DNA from: Betaproteobacteria bacterium
Lineage (GTDB): Bacteria > Pseudomonadota > Gammaproteobacteria > Burkholderiales > Rhodocyclaceae
Assembly (NCBI GenBank): GCA_020621405.1
Contig: JAHRYN010000003.1
Coordinates: 62,001-126,000, forward strand
Direction: 5' to 3'
DNA: 64,000 nucleotides
Notes under the pieces: generated by a model
Databases searched by the model: none
Seen by the model: the letters and a program-made list of their open reading frames with translations, nothing else
What the model was told of the DNA's origin: nothing
Position numbers and translations under genes: made by a program
In this document: positions 48,140-56,699 of the stretch, piece after piece
How the letters are laid out: each line of letters starts with the position of its first letter
Position numbering within the stretch: position 1 is the stretch's first letter

Positions 48140-49012
48140 TCAGAAAGATCGGTCTTCGCCGAAGGTCACCCGGTGCAGCAGGCGCGGCTGGTAGTCGTAG
48201 TCATTGACGGCGTAATGCACGGTGGCGCGGTTGTCCCAGATTGCGACCGTGCCCTCCTCCCAGCGCAGCCGGGCCTGGAATTCCGGCTTCTGGAACTGCG
48301 AGAACAGGAAGGTCAGCAGCGCGTCGCTCTGCTGCCGTGACAGGCCCTTGATCCGGTCGGTGAAGTTGGGGCTGATGAACAGGATCTTCCTGCCGGTGAC
48401 CGGGTGCGTGCGCACGACCGGGTGCACGACCGGCAGGTAGTCGGCGCGCGCCTTGCGGTACACCGCCTCGCCGTCTTCCAGCTGCGAGAAGTAGTTCGGC
48501 CAGCCGCTGTTCTCGAAGCTGTGCACCGCTTCGAGTTCTTCCAGATAGATCTGCAGCGAACGGGGCAGCGACTCGAACACGGCCGTGGCACTGGCCCACA
48601 GCGTGTCGCCGCCGGAGGCAGGAACGATCTTCGAGTAGAGCACCGTGCCGGTCGGCGGATTGGCCGAGAAGCTGATGTCGGAATGCCACTGGTCGACACC
48701 GTAGCGGTGGCCGGCCGGCTGCGTCTCGATCAGTTCGATGACCTTGTGTTTGTCGTGGCGCGGGAAGAAGGCCTTCGCCTTGTCGGGATCGCCGAACACC
48801 CGGGCGAGCGCGATCTGCTGTTCCGGCGTCAGCGTCTGCCGGCGGAAGAACAGCACCTGGAATTCGGCCAGCGCCTTGCGCAGTTCGGCGCGCAGCCCTT
48901 CGTCACCGAGGTCCGCCAGATCGACGTTGTTGATCGTGGCACCGATGTTCGGGGTATAGGGCTCGACGCCCAGACGGGTGTAGCCCGGTACTGCAGATTC
49001 AAGCTTGGACAT
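48140..49012 (-). CDS. tauD: TauD-family 2-oxoglutarate/Fe(II) dioxygenase
   Basis: A 290-aa dioxygenase that oxidises taurine or another alkyl sulfonate/sulfate to release sulfite or sulfate. The Fe(II) facial triad is His110 and Asp112 (WHSDISF) with His266 (NRATVHYAV). Arg277 in RLLHRVTF holds 2-oxoglutarate. Length and the start YTRLGVEPYTPNIGATI match the family. Alkylsulfatase AtsK is a close relative, so the exact substrate is open. It is first of a two-gene operon with ssuA, under a TTGGTT-N21-TAGGCT promoter and a GntR-type palindrome. Confidence 0.92.
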   Translation of the reverse strand: MSKLESAVPGYTRLGVEPYTPNIGATINNVDLADLGDEGLRAELRKALAEFQVLFFRRQTLTPEQQIALARVFGDPDKAKAFFPRHDKHKVIELIETQPAGHRYGVDQWHSDISFSANPPTGTVLYSKIVPASGGDTLWASATAVFESLPRSLQIYLEELEAVHSFENSGWPNYFSQLEDGEAVYRKARADYLPVVHPVVRTHPVTGRKILFISPNFTDRIKGLSRQQSDALLTFLFSQFQKPEFQARLRWEEGTVAIWDNRATVHYAVNDYDYQPRLLHRVTFGEDRSF

Positions 49013-49319
49013 GAGAATGCGGCTCCTTGCGTATGGACCGGCAGCGGCCGGTCTGATTGAAAGCTAAATGGATTCCGGAACGGAACGAACCAATGGTTTC
49101 TGCTTTGCTTATCGACAAGCGGGTGCCCCGTCGGCAAGCGCGGCACCGGAGTGCACGCAGCCGTCCGTGCCAGGCGCTGGCCATGCACAGGGCATCGCCG
49201 CGCCCTCGTCGGCAGCTGCGGCCGGCGGCGGAAAGCGCAGCGCGGACGCATTCCGCAGAAGGATCGGTGCCGGCATCGGCACCGCGATGGTTGCAACAGG
49301 TGAGCAGGGCATCAGCATG

Positions 49320-49335
49320 ACTTGTCATGACAAGT
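49320..49335. promoter_or_regulatory. GntR-type operator before tauD
   Basis: ACTTGTCATGACAAGT, identical to 38249-38264. In both loci the palindrome lies exactly 49 bases from the TTGGTT box (start to start on the plus strand) and downstream of the predicted transcription start, a repressor-like position. Confidence 0.8.
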
Positions 49336-49341
49336 TCGACG

Positions 49342-49374
49342 AGCCTAAGCGTGCGCAGACGGCCGCAGAACCAA
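49342..49374 (-). promoter_or_regulatory. Sulfur-type promoter of tauD-ssuA
   Basis: Minus strand TTGGTT (complement of 49369-49374), 21 bases, TAGGCT (complement of 49342-49347). The leader to the tauD start is long, about 320 bases, and contains no evident riboswitch. Confidence 0.65.
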
Positions 49375-49506
49375 GAAATTCCGCAAACCTTTGCCGCCCG
49401 AATGATTTGTGGTGATGCGCACCGGAAGAGGAAAAGGCGGTGCTGCGGGCGAAGGCTTGCCCGGGGATGGGCTTATCAGAGTGCGTGGTTAGCAGCGCAA
49501 CAATTC

Positions 49507-49539
49507 TTGGTTCCGACCGGGCGGCTCAGCCGCTAGGCT
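49507..49539 (+). promoter_or_regulatory. Orphan sulfur-type promoter, divergent from tauD
   Basis: TTGGTT (49507-49512), 21 bases, TAGGCT (49534-49539), one of the best copies of the motif. It points away from tauD towards a short open frame and a terminator, then into the antisense of an ABC transporter gene. Confidence 0.65.
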
Positions 49540-49570
49540 GCTCACCGCTCCCCCAGCAAGGAAGCGCGTC

Positions 49571-49699
49571 ATGTCCGTCGGCCGGTCGACCCGCAGTAGC
49601 GGTGCCGCGAGTCGACACCTCACCCCGGGGGGTCGGCGGCTGACGCGCAACCTGATCCTCCAGCAGTGGTGTCACTCCTCCATCTGCTTGCAGACGGTT
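49571..49699 (+). other. Short open frame or small RNA between orphan promoter and terminator
   Basis: ATG 49571 sits behind AAGGA at good spacing. The frame reads MSVGRSTRSSGAASRHLTPG and continues LTRNLILQQWCHSSICLQTVGG up to the hairpin, with Cys codons at 49670-49672 and 49685-49687 just ahead of the stem. That is the anatomy of a cysteine-sensing attenuator leader, but no structural gene follows on this strand. Against a true leader peptide, there is no stop codon before the terminator. It could instead be a sulfur-regulated small RNA of about 190 bases. Confidence 0.45.
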
Positions 49700-49733
49700 G
49701 GGGGAACCGGGAAACCGGTTCCCCCTCTTTTCT
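49700..49733 (+). terminator. Strong intrinsic terminator of the orphan unit
   Basis: GGGGGAACCGG pairs perfectly with CCGGTTCCCCC around a GAAA tetraloop (49700-49725), followed by TCTTTTCT. The T-rich side is on the plus strand only, so it ends plus-strand transcripts, not those of the convergent ABC gene. Confidence 0.9.
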
Positions 49734-49765
49734 ATGTACGTCGCGTGCGGGCGCCCGCACGGAGG

Positions 49766-51535
49766 TCAGGCTGGCGAGCGTTCGCCGGTCTGCAGCCGCC
49801 ACAACGACGCATAGCTGTCGTTGCGCAGCACCAGTTCGTCGTGCGAACCGGATTCGACCACCTTGCCGCCATCGATGACGTGGATGGTGTCGGCATGGCG
49901 CACCGTCGACAGCCGGTGTGCGACGATCAATGTGGTGCGGCCGACCACCAGCCGGTCCAGCGAGCGCTGGATGGCGGCTTCGGTTTCGTTGTCCACCGCC
50001 GACGTCGCCTCATCCAGCACCAGTATCGGCGGGTCTTTCAGGATGGCACGCGCCAAGGCCAGTCGCTGGCGCTGGCCACCGGACAGCTTCATGCCGCGCT
50101 CGCCAACCTGGGTGTCGTAGCCCATCGGCAGCGCCATGATGAAGTCGTGCGCCTCGGCCGACTGTGCCGCACGCACGATGTCCGGCCGCGCGGTGTCCGG
50201 CATGCCGTAGGCGATGTTGTCGGCGACCGAGGCGTCGGCCAGGAAGGTGTCCTGCGCGACATAGCCGATGGCGCGGCGCAGGTCCTGCAGATTGAACGAC
50301 GCGATCGGCTGGCCGTCGAGCGTGACCCTGCCCTGCTGTGGCTCGTAGAAACGCAGCAGCAGCTTGATCAGCGTGCTCTTGCCGCCGCCGGTACCGCCGA
50401 CGAAGGCCACTGTGCGGCCGGCGCCTATGTGCAGGTCGATGTCGTCGAGCGCACGCGTGCCGGTGCCGTCGTAGGCGAAGATGACGTGCTCGAAGGCCAG
50501 TTCGCCGCGCACGCTGGAGCGAGGCAGCGGCCGGCCCTCGTAGGAAATGATCACCGGCGTCTGCAGCAGATCAAGCACACGCTGTATCGACGACATCGAG
50601 CGCTGGTACAGGTCGGTCATTTCGGCCAGCCGGGTCAGCGGCCACAGCAGGCGCTGCGTCAGATACACCAGCACCGAATAGCTGCCGACGCCGATGTCGC
50701 CATTCAGCGCCAGAAAGCCGCCATACAGCAGCGTCACCGTGAAGCCGGCCAGAATGGCCATGCGGATCACCGGCGTGATGGCGGCCGACCAGCGGATCGC
50801 CTCGCCGTTGCGCCGGCGGTAGTCGTCGGACCCCTCGCGTATGTGTTCCGCCTCGAAGTCCTCGGCGGCATAGGCCTTCACCGTCGCGATGCCCTGCAGA
50901 TTGTTGTTCAGCCGTGTGGCCAGCGCACCGGCCGATTCGCGCACCGCGGTGTAGCGCGGCGCCAGCCGGCGCTGGAACCAGAAGGCGCCGTACAGGATCA
51001 GCGGCACCGGCACCAGCGCGAGGAAGGCCAGCTGGCTGGTCAGCGCGAAGAACACGCCGCCCACCATCAGCGAACCGACGAAAACCTGGATCAGATCATT
51101 CGCGCCGCCGTTCAGGAAGCGCTCCATCTGGTTGATGTCCTCGTTCAGCACCGCCAGCAGGTTGCCGCTGCGGTTGCGCTCGAAGTAGGCCATGTCCAGC
51201 CGCTGCACGTGGCGGTAGGCCTCCATGCGCAGGTCGTGCTGCAGGTTCTGCGCAAGCGAACGCCAGCGCACGTCGTACAGATACTGGAAGGCCGACTCGC
51301 CAACCCAGATCAGCACGGTGAGGATCGCGAGCAGCACGAGCTGCTCCTTCGGATCGACGACGCCGGCACGCGCAAGGAAGGACGCCTTCTGGTTGACCAC
51401 GACATCCACCGCGACGCCGATCAGGATTTCCGGCAGCACATCGAAGAATTTGTTGAATACCGAATACAGCGACGCGATGCGCACATCGTGGCGGTACTGG
51501 CGGGCGTAATCGAACAGGCGGGAAAGCGGGTGCAT
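49766..51535 (-). CDS. ABC exporter half-transporter (MsbA/lipid or drug type)
   Basis: A 589-aa fusion of a six-helix type I exporter domain (about 1-320) and an ATPase domain (about 345-580). Walker A GGTGGGKST, Q-loop YVAQDTFLADASV, signature LSGGQRQR, Walker B ILVLDEATSAVD and switch IVAHRLSTV are intact, so a homodimer should be active. The start MHPLSRLFDYARQYR at 51535 is chosen; an upstream in-frame ATG at 51616 adds a non-homologous tail. The substrate is unknown. It stands alone, ending 32 bases from the convergent orphan terminator and starting beside REP array 3. Confidence 0.9.
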   Translation of the reverse strand: MHPLSRLFDYARQYRHDVRIASLYSVFNKFFDVLPEILIGVAVDVVVNQKASFLARAGVVDPKEQLVLLAILTVLIWVGESAFQYLYDVRWRSLAQNLQHDLRMEAYRHVQRLDMAYFERNRSGNLLAVLNEDINQMERFLNGGANDLIQVFVGSLMVGGVFFALTSQLAFLALVPVPLILYGAFWFQRRLAPRYTAVRESAGALATRLNNNLQGIATVKAYAAEDFEAEHIREGSDDYRRRNGEAIRWSAAITPVIRMAILAGFTVTLLYGGFLALNGDIGVGSYSVLVYLTQRLLWPLTRLAEMTDLYQRSMSSIQRVLDLLQTPVIISYEGRPLPRSSVRGELAFEHVIFAYDGTGTRALDDIDLHIGAGRTVAFVGGTGGGKSTLIKLLLRFYEPQQGRVTLDGQPIASFNLQDLRRAIGYVAQDTFLADASVADNIAYGMPDTARPDIVRAAQSAEAHDFIMALPMGYDTQVGERGMKLSGGQRQRLALARAILKDPPILVLDEATSAVDNETEAAIQRSLDRLVVGRTTLIVAHRLSTVRHADTIHVIDGGKVVESGSHDELVLRNDSYASLWRLQTGERSPA

Positions 51536-51645
51536 GGGTGGCTCGGAAATTCCGGAAATTGAAGGGACGACTATGCCAGTTTGCAGCGCCAGCGCGCGCG
51601 CACACGGCATCGCCATGCCTGCTTAATCCCGTCGTGGCGTCCCTA

Positions 51646-52273
51646 TAGGAGCGAGCCATGCTCGCGATCCGGTCGTCAAACAACGCCTGCCGACGATCAA
51701 CGCGAGCGGTGCTCGCTCCTACGAAAAAAAACGCCGCCGTGCCTGGTGATCACGATCCAGTCGTGCCCCCCTGTAGGAGCGAGCCATGCTCGCGATGCGG
51801 TCGCCAAACAACGCCTGCCGACGATCCACGCGCGCATCGCGAGCGGTGCTCGCTCCTACAACAGAACCATCGCCGTACCTGGTGGTCACGATCCAGTCGT
51901 ACCGTCCTTGTAGGAGCGAGCCATGCTCGCGATACGGTCGTCAAACAGCGGCTACCGACGATCAACGCACGCATCGCGAGCGGTGCTCGCTCCTACGAAA
52001 AAACCGTCGCCGTGCCTGGTGGTCACAATCCAGTCGTGCTCCCCCCTGTAGGAGCGAGCCATGCTCGCGATCCGGTCTTCAAACAACGCCTGCCGACGAT
52101 CAACGCGTGCATCGCGAGCGGTGCTCGCTCCTACAAAAGAACCGTCGCCGTGCCCGGTGATCACGATCCAATCGTGCCTCCCCTGTAGGAGCGAGCCATG
52201 CTCGCGATCCGGTCTTCAAACAACGCCTGTCGACGATCGACGCGCGAATCGCGAGCATGACTCGCTCCTACAA
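51646..52273. repeat. REP palindrome array 3
   Basis: Five tandem units start with TAGGAGCGAGCCATGCTCGC at 51646, 51774, 51911, 52049 and 52186 (periods 128, 137, 138, 137). Each unit also contains the inverted core GCGAGCGGTGCTCGCTCC, so it is a BIME. Linkers are conserved (AACAACGCCTGCCGACGATC and CACGATCCAGTCGTGC). It separates the ABC exporter start from prc and has no coding content I trust. Confidence 0.9.
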
Positions 52274-52517
52274 AAAAACAGCGTCGCGCCAGCGCCATCG
52301 CGCTCGAAGATGTCCCGGGTGCAACACGCGGAAACATGCCGAGACAAGACTGCAACAGGAATGCGTGCTACTGCGGGGCAACTCCGGTGCAGAATCGCTG
52401 TCCATGGCGACTTATGCCCTTATTCCGTGTCGTCGCCGACCCCAATATGCCTGATCCCGCACCGGACGCCGCTTTCGCCGCCTTCCACGTTCACGCAACC
52501 CTTACCGGAGACCGGAA

Positions 52518-54638
52518 ATGAACCGCCGTCTTGTCACGCCTCTGCTTCTGGCGCTCGCCTGCTGCCTGCAGCCGGCCCTGGCGCAGTCCGCTCCCGTACC
52601 GCGGCTGGCGCCGCTGGCAGAGCAGGCACAGGCTGCCACGCTGAGTGCCGCGGTGCTCAGCCGCTATCACTACAAGGCCACGCCGCTGGATGACGCGCTG
52701 TCGGTCAAGATTTTCGACCGCTACTTCAAGACACTCGATCCGGAACACATCTTCTTCACGCAGGCCGACATCGACCGCTTCTCCGGCGCACGCACGCTGC
52801 TTGACGACGCGCTCATCCAGGGCCGGCTCAACGTCGCCTTCGACATTTTCCAGCTCTACCAGCTGCGCATCGCCGAACGCATGCGCGACGCCAAGGGCCT
52901 GCTCGCCCAGGGTTTCGACTTCACGGTGGCGGAAACCTACGAATACGCGCGCGAAAAGGCGCCGTGGCCGAAGGACGACGCGGAGATGCACGAACTGTGG
53001 CGCAAGCGCGTCAAGTACGACTGGCTGCGACTCAGGCTGGGCGGCAAGGACGACGCGTCCATCGTGGCCATGCTGGACAAGCGCTACGAGAACAACCGGG
53101 CACGCGCCGAACGCAGCAAGAGCGAGGACGTGTTCCAGATCTTCATGAACGCCTACGCCATGTCGATCGAGCCGCACACCAACTACCTCGGCCCGAGTGC
53201 GGCCGACTCCTTCGACATTTCGATGCGGCTGTCGCTGGTCGGCATCGGCGCCGTACTGCAGGAGCGCGAGGAGTACGTCACCATCCGCGAACTGGTGGCC
53301 GGCGGCCCGGCCGCGCGCTCGGAACGGCTGGCCGTGGGCGACCGCATCGTCGGCGTCGGTCAGGGCGACAACGGTGCGCTGGTCGATGTGGTCGGCACGC
53401 GCGTGGACGACGTGGTCAAGCTGATCCGCGGCGAGAAGGACACCAAGGTGGTGCTGGACGTGCTGCCCGCCGACGCGCCGGACGGCACGCACAAGCGCGT
53501 GGTCATCGTGCGCGACAAGATCAAGCTGGACGATCAGGCGGCCAAGAAATCCATCATCAACGTCGGTGAAGGCAGCACTGCCCGCAAGGTCGGCGTGATC
53601 AACCTGCCGACCTTCTACGACGACTTCGAAGGGCGTCGCAAGGGCGACAAGGACTACCGCAGCACCAGCCGCGACGTGGCCCGCCTGATCGAGGAACTGA
53701 AGAAGGAGAAGGTCGACGGCCTGCTGATCGACCTGCGCAACAACGGCGGCGGTTCGCTGCGCGAGGCGGTCGATCTGACCGGGCTGTTCATCGACAAGGG
53801 TCCGGTCGTACTGCAGCGCCGCTCGGACGGCAAGATCGACGCCCAGAGCGACGACAACCCCGGTGTCGCGTGGGACGGCGCGATGGCGGTGCTGATCAAC
53901 CGCGGTTCGGCCTCGGCCTCGGAAATCTTCGCTGCCGCACTGCAGGATTACGGCCGCGCACCGATCATCGGCGACACCAGCTTCGGCAAGGGCACGGTGC
54001 AGACCATCATCGACCTGAACGACGTCGCGCGGAAGAAACAGCCTGCCTACGGCGAACTGAAGATGACCATCGCCCAGTTCTTCCGCGTCAACGGCGGCAC
54101 CACGCAGCTCAAGGGCGTGATTCCGGACATCCGGCTGCCGTCGGTGCTGGAGGACGATGACGGTGGCGAGGCCAGCTTCGACAATGCGCTGCCGTGGACC
54201 CGCATCGACCCGGCCGACTTCGCGCCGGCCGGCGACCTGCGCAGCCTGCTGCCGGCACTGCAGAGCCGCCACGACGCGCGGGTCGCCAACGATCGGGAAT
54301 ACGGCTACCTGCTCGAGGACGTCGCCGAAGCGAAGCGCCTGCGCGACAGCAAGACCGTGTCGCTGAACGAAGCCGAGCGGCGCAAGGACAAGGAGACACG
54401 CGAAGCCCGGCTGAAGGCGCGTGCGAACCAGGACGGCGCCGACAAGCTGAATGCGCTGAAGGACGACGGACTGCAGTCCGGCGAGCGCAGCCTGGCGGCG
54501 GAACTGGCGACCGAAAAGGCACTGAAGGAACGCAAGGACGTGCTGCTGCAGGAAGCCGCGCGCATCGTCGACGACGAAGCGCAGCTGCTCGCCGCGACGA
54601 AGCGGGTGGCGTCGAGGGAAGGCAAACGCACGCAGTGA
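52518..54638 (+). CDS. prc: Carboxy-terminal processing protease Prc/Tsp
   Basis: A 706-aa periplasmic S41A serine protease. A signal peptide (about 1-24, ending LAQ) is followed by the helical Tsp N-domain (about 40-220), a PDZ domain (about 235-330) that reads substrate C-termini, the protease core and a charged helical C-terminal domain (about 560-706, DUF3340 type). The catalytic Ser lies in NRGSASASEIFAAALQDYG and the Lys in DTSFGKGTVQT, both intact. It trims or degrades envelope proteins such as peptidoglycan hydrolases. It is monocistronic with a terminator-like hairpin just after the stop. Confidence 0.95.
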   Translation: MNRRLVTPLLLALACCLQPALAQSAPVPRLAPLAEQAQAATLSAAVLSRYHYKATPLDDALSVKIFDRYFKTLDPEHIFFTQADIDRFSGARTLLDDALIQGRLNVAFDIFQLYQLRIAERMRDAKGLLAQGFDFTVAETYEYAREKAPWPKDDAEMHELWRKRVKYDWLRLRLGGKDDASIVAMLDKRYENNRARAERSKSEDVFQIFMNAYAMSIEPHTNYLGPSAADSFDISMRLSLVGIGAVLQEREEYVTIRELVAGGPAARSERLAVGDRIVGVGQGDNGALVDVVGTRVDDVVKLIRGEKDTKVVLDVLPADAPDGTHKRVVIVRDKIKLDDQAAKKSIINVGEGSTARKVGVINLPTFYDDFEGRRKGDKDYRSTSRDVARLIEELKKEKVDGLLIDLRNNGGGSLREAVDLTGLFIDKGPVVLQRRSDGKIDAQSDDNPGVAWDGAMAVLINRGSASASEIFAAALQDYGRAPIIGDTSFGKGTVQTIIDLNDVARKKQPAYGELKMTIAQFFRVNGGTTQLKGVIPDIRLPSVLEDDDGGEASFDNALPWTRIDPADFAPAGDLRSLLPALQSRHDARVANDREYGYLLEDVAEAKRLRDSKTVSLNEAERRKDKETREARLKARANQDGADKLNALKDDGLQSGERSLAAELATEKALKERKDVLLQEAARIVDDEAQLLAATKRVASREGKRTQ

Positions 54639-54645
54639 TGCGAGA

Positions 54646-54670
54646 ACCGGAGGCGCGCGGCGCCTCCGGT
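54646..54670. terminator. Bidirectional hairpin between prc and a permease gene
   Basis: ACCGGAGGCGC (54646-54656) and GCGCCTCCGGT (54660-54670) form an 11-bp perfect stem with a three-base loop between convergent genes. No T-run. Confidence 0.55.
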
Positions 54671-54675
54671 CGCGG

Positions 54676-55422
54676 TCAGCGGTGCAGCCAGCGGGCGTGG
54701 GCCGCCCGCGCAAGGTGGTCAAGCGCGTAACCGAGCGCACCGACCAGCACGATGACCGCCATCAGCTCGGAATAGGCCAGCCGGTCGCGCGTATCGAGAA
54801 TGAAGTAGCCCAGCCCGGCCGACACGCCGAGCATTTCGGCCGGCACCAGCACGATCCAGATGATGCCGATGGCCAGACGCACACCGGTCAGGATGTGCGC
54901 CGTGATGCCCGGCAGCACGATGCGCAGCACCGTTTCCGTGCGCGTGGCCGACAGGCTGCGCGCCAACAGCAGCCAGTTCGGATCCAGCTGGGCCACGCCG
55001 GACGCGGTATTGAGCAGGATGGGCCAGACCGCGGCGAAGGCGAGCAGAAAATACACCGGCGCGTCGCCCACCCCGAGCACCATCACCGCCAGCGGCATCC
55101 AGGACAGCGGCGACACCATGCGCAGGAACTGGAACAGCGGCGCGGTCGCCTGCGTGAAGCGCCGCGACAGACCGGTCAGCACACCCAGCGGCACGCCGAT
55201 CAGGATGGCCAGCAGCAGCCCGACCGCGACCCGTTTCAGGCTCACCACCACGTGCGGCCACAGTTCGCCGGCGCTCACCAGCTGCCACAGCGAGGCCGCC
55301 GATTCGAGCGGCGCGAAGGCCGACGCGATCGGCATGCCATGCGCCAGCCACACCGCGCCCGCCGCCCACCCGAGCACGGCCAGCAGCAGGCCGGCCAGCG
55401 GAAGAAGCAGTCTGGATGCCAT
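54676..55422 (-). CDS. ABC permease of an SsuC/NrtB-type importer (copy 3)
   Basis: A 248-aa inner-membrane permease with six predicted helices. The EAA loop LARSLSATRTETVLRIVLPGITAHILTGVR (about 155-185) and WIVLVPAEMLGVSAGLGYFILDTRDR are diagnostic for the nitrate/sulfonate/bicarbonate family. ATG 55422 shares its A with the stop of the upstream binding-protein gene (TGATG), so translation is coupled. A much longer in-frame opening upstream is out of place because it lies in the binding-protein gene. It is last of a five-gene operon starting at 59139. Confidence 0.9.
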   Translation of the reverse strand: MASRLLLPLAGLLLAVLGWAAGAVWLAHGMPIASAFAPLESAASLWQLVSAGELWPHVVVSLKRVAVGLLLAILIGVPLGVLTGLSRRFTQATAPLFQFLRMVSPLSWMPLAVMVLGVGDAPVYFLLAFAAVWPILLNTASGVAQLDPNWLLLARSLSATRTETVLRIVLPGITAHILTGVRLAIGIIWIVLVPAEMLGVSAGLGYFILDTRDRLAYSELMAVIVLVGALGYALDHLARAAHARWLHR

Positions 55423-56663
55423 CAGCTCAGCACGACTTCCTTGCGCCGCAGGTCGGCCGGCAGGCCGAATACCGACGGTCCGCCGACTGCGTCGATCGCC
55501 TTGCGCACGAAGCGGTCGTCCACCAGATCGCCGGCGACGAACTTCGGATCCAGCGCCTCGAGGAACCTGGTGTCGCCTTCGACCTTGGTCTGGCGGATCG
55601 CGCGCACCAGTTCTTCGGTGTAGGACGGGAAGGGATAGGGCTGGAAGTCGATGCGCCGCTGGTACCAGCCCTTGTGCCTGACGACACCCGACGCCTCGTA
55701 GCCGGCGTAGTCGGTCGCGGCCAGCACCTTGGACAGCACCGGCAGCGCGTGCGGCGTGTACTTGCCGTCGCCGCCCGCCGACATCAGCTTGGCGGTGTCG
55801 AGCTGGTTGCTGCGCGTCCATAGCTGCGCGCGCACGATGGCCGTGGTGACGCGCTGCGCCCATTCGGGCCGATCCGCGATGTCGCGCTCCGACAGGGTGG
55901 TCACGCAGCAGGCATGGTTCTGCCAGAGGTCGCCGGAGAAGCGCAGCACCTTGCCCACGCCCTTGGTTTCGGCCAGCGCGTTGAACGGGTCGGCGACGAT
56001 GTAGCCGGCGATCGACTTGCCGGCCAGTGCCGACACCATTTCGGCCGGCGGCAGCACGACCAGGTTCACCTCGCTGGCGGCGATCGCGCCATCCTTCGGT
56101 TTGGTGACTGCAGTCAGGCCGTTGGCGCGCAGCAGTTGCTGCAGCAGGATGTTGTGGATGGAATACCAGAACGGAATCGCAACCGTGCGCCCGCCCAGTT
56201 CAGCCACCGAATTCACCGAAGGATCGACGGTCAGCGCCGAGCCATTGACATGGTTCCAGGCGACGATCCTGGCCGGAAACTTCGTGCCGTAACGCACCCA
56301 CAGCGCGGCAGGCGACAGCAGGTGGATGACGTTCACCTGACCGGCCACGAAAGCCTCGACGATCTGCGCCCAGCTGCGGAACAGCCGCGGCGCCTCGGTC
56401 TTCAGCCCTTCCTGCTCGAACAGCTTGCGCGCGTGCGCCACCAGCAGCGGCGTGGCGTCGGTGATCGGCAGATAGCCGATCTTCACCGGCTGGTCGTCGC
56501 CCCTGAAGGCCTGGGCACGCACATCGCCGGCGCGCAGCAGCGGTGCCGCCACGCCGGCCAGCGTCAGCACCCCCAGGCGCAGCATGTCGCGCCGGGTCAG
56601 GCCGCAGCCGCAGTCGGGGGATGCGCAAACGTGTACCGGACGGGCGTCGTGTTCGTTCTTCAT
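55422..56663 (-). CDS. Tat-exported ABC substrate-binding protein, NrtA/SsuA-like
   Basis: A 413-aa binding protein. A Cys-rich N-region (CASPDCGCG) is followed by LTRRDMLRLG, a twin-arginine motif, and a hydrophobic segment ending about residue 50. The mature part starts VKIGYLPITDATPLLVAHARKLFEQEGLKTE and contains GGRTVAIPFWYSIHNILLQQLL and LPPAEMVSAL, the NrtA/CmpA-like pattern. The Tat route suggests folding or cofactor insertion before export. The ligand could be a sulfonate, nitrate or other oxyanion; the sulfur-type promoter of the operon favours a sulfur compound. The Cys cluster is unusual before a Tat motif. Confidence 0.85.
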   Translation of the reverse strand: MKNEHDARPVHVCASPDCGCGLTRRDMLRLGVLTLAGVAAPLLRAGDVRAQAFRGDDQPVKIGYLPITDATPLLVAHARKLFEQEGLKTEAPRLFRSWAQIVEAFVAGQVNVIHLLSPAALWVRYGTKFPARIVAWNHVNGSALTVDPSVNSVAELGGRTVAIPFWYSIHNILLQQLLRANGLTAVTKPKDGAIAASEVNLVVLPPAEMVSALAGKSIAGYIVADPFNALAETKGVGKVLRFSGDLWQNHACCVTTLSERDIADRPEWAQRVTTAIVRAQLWTRSNQLDTAKLMSAGGDGKYTPHALPVLSKVLAATDYAGYEASGVVRHKGWYQRRIDFQPYPFPSYTEELVRAIRQTKVEGDTRFLEALDPKFVAGDLVDDRFVRKAIDAVGGPSVFGLPADLRRKEVVLS

Positions 56664-56699
56664 GTCGGTTCCTTGTTGGAGCGTGTTCGGTTGTCGGAA

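Noticed and set aside
49571-51562. 663-codon plus-strand frame read as one long protein
   Set aside because: Beyond 49735 it is antisense to the ABC exporter and passes through a strong terminator. Only the first 45 codons are of interest.
51646-52273. Possible CRISPR array
   Set aside because: Units are about 137 bases with conserved linkers and inverted cores, and no unique 30-40 base spacers or cas genes are present. They are REP/BIME elements.
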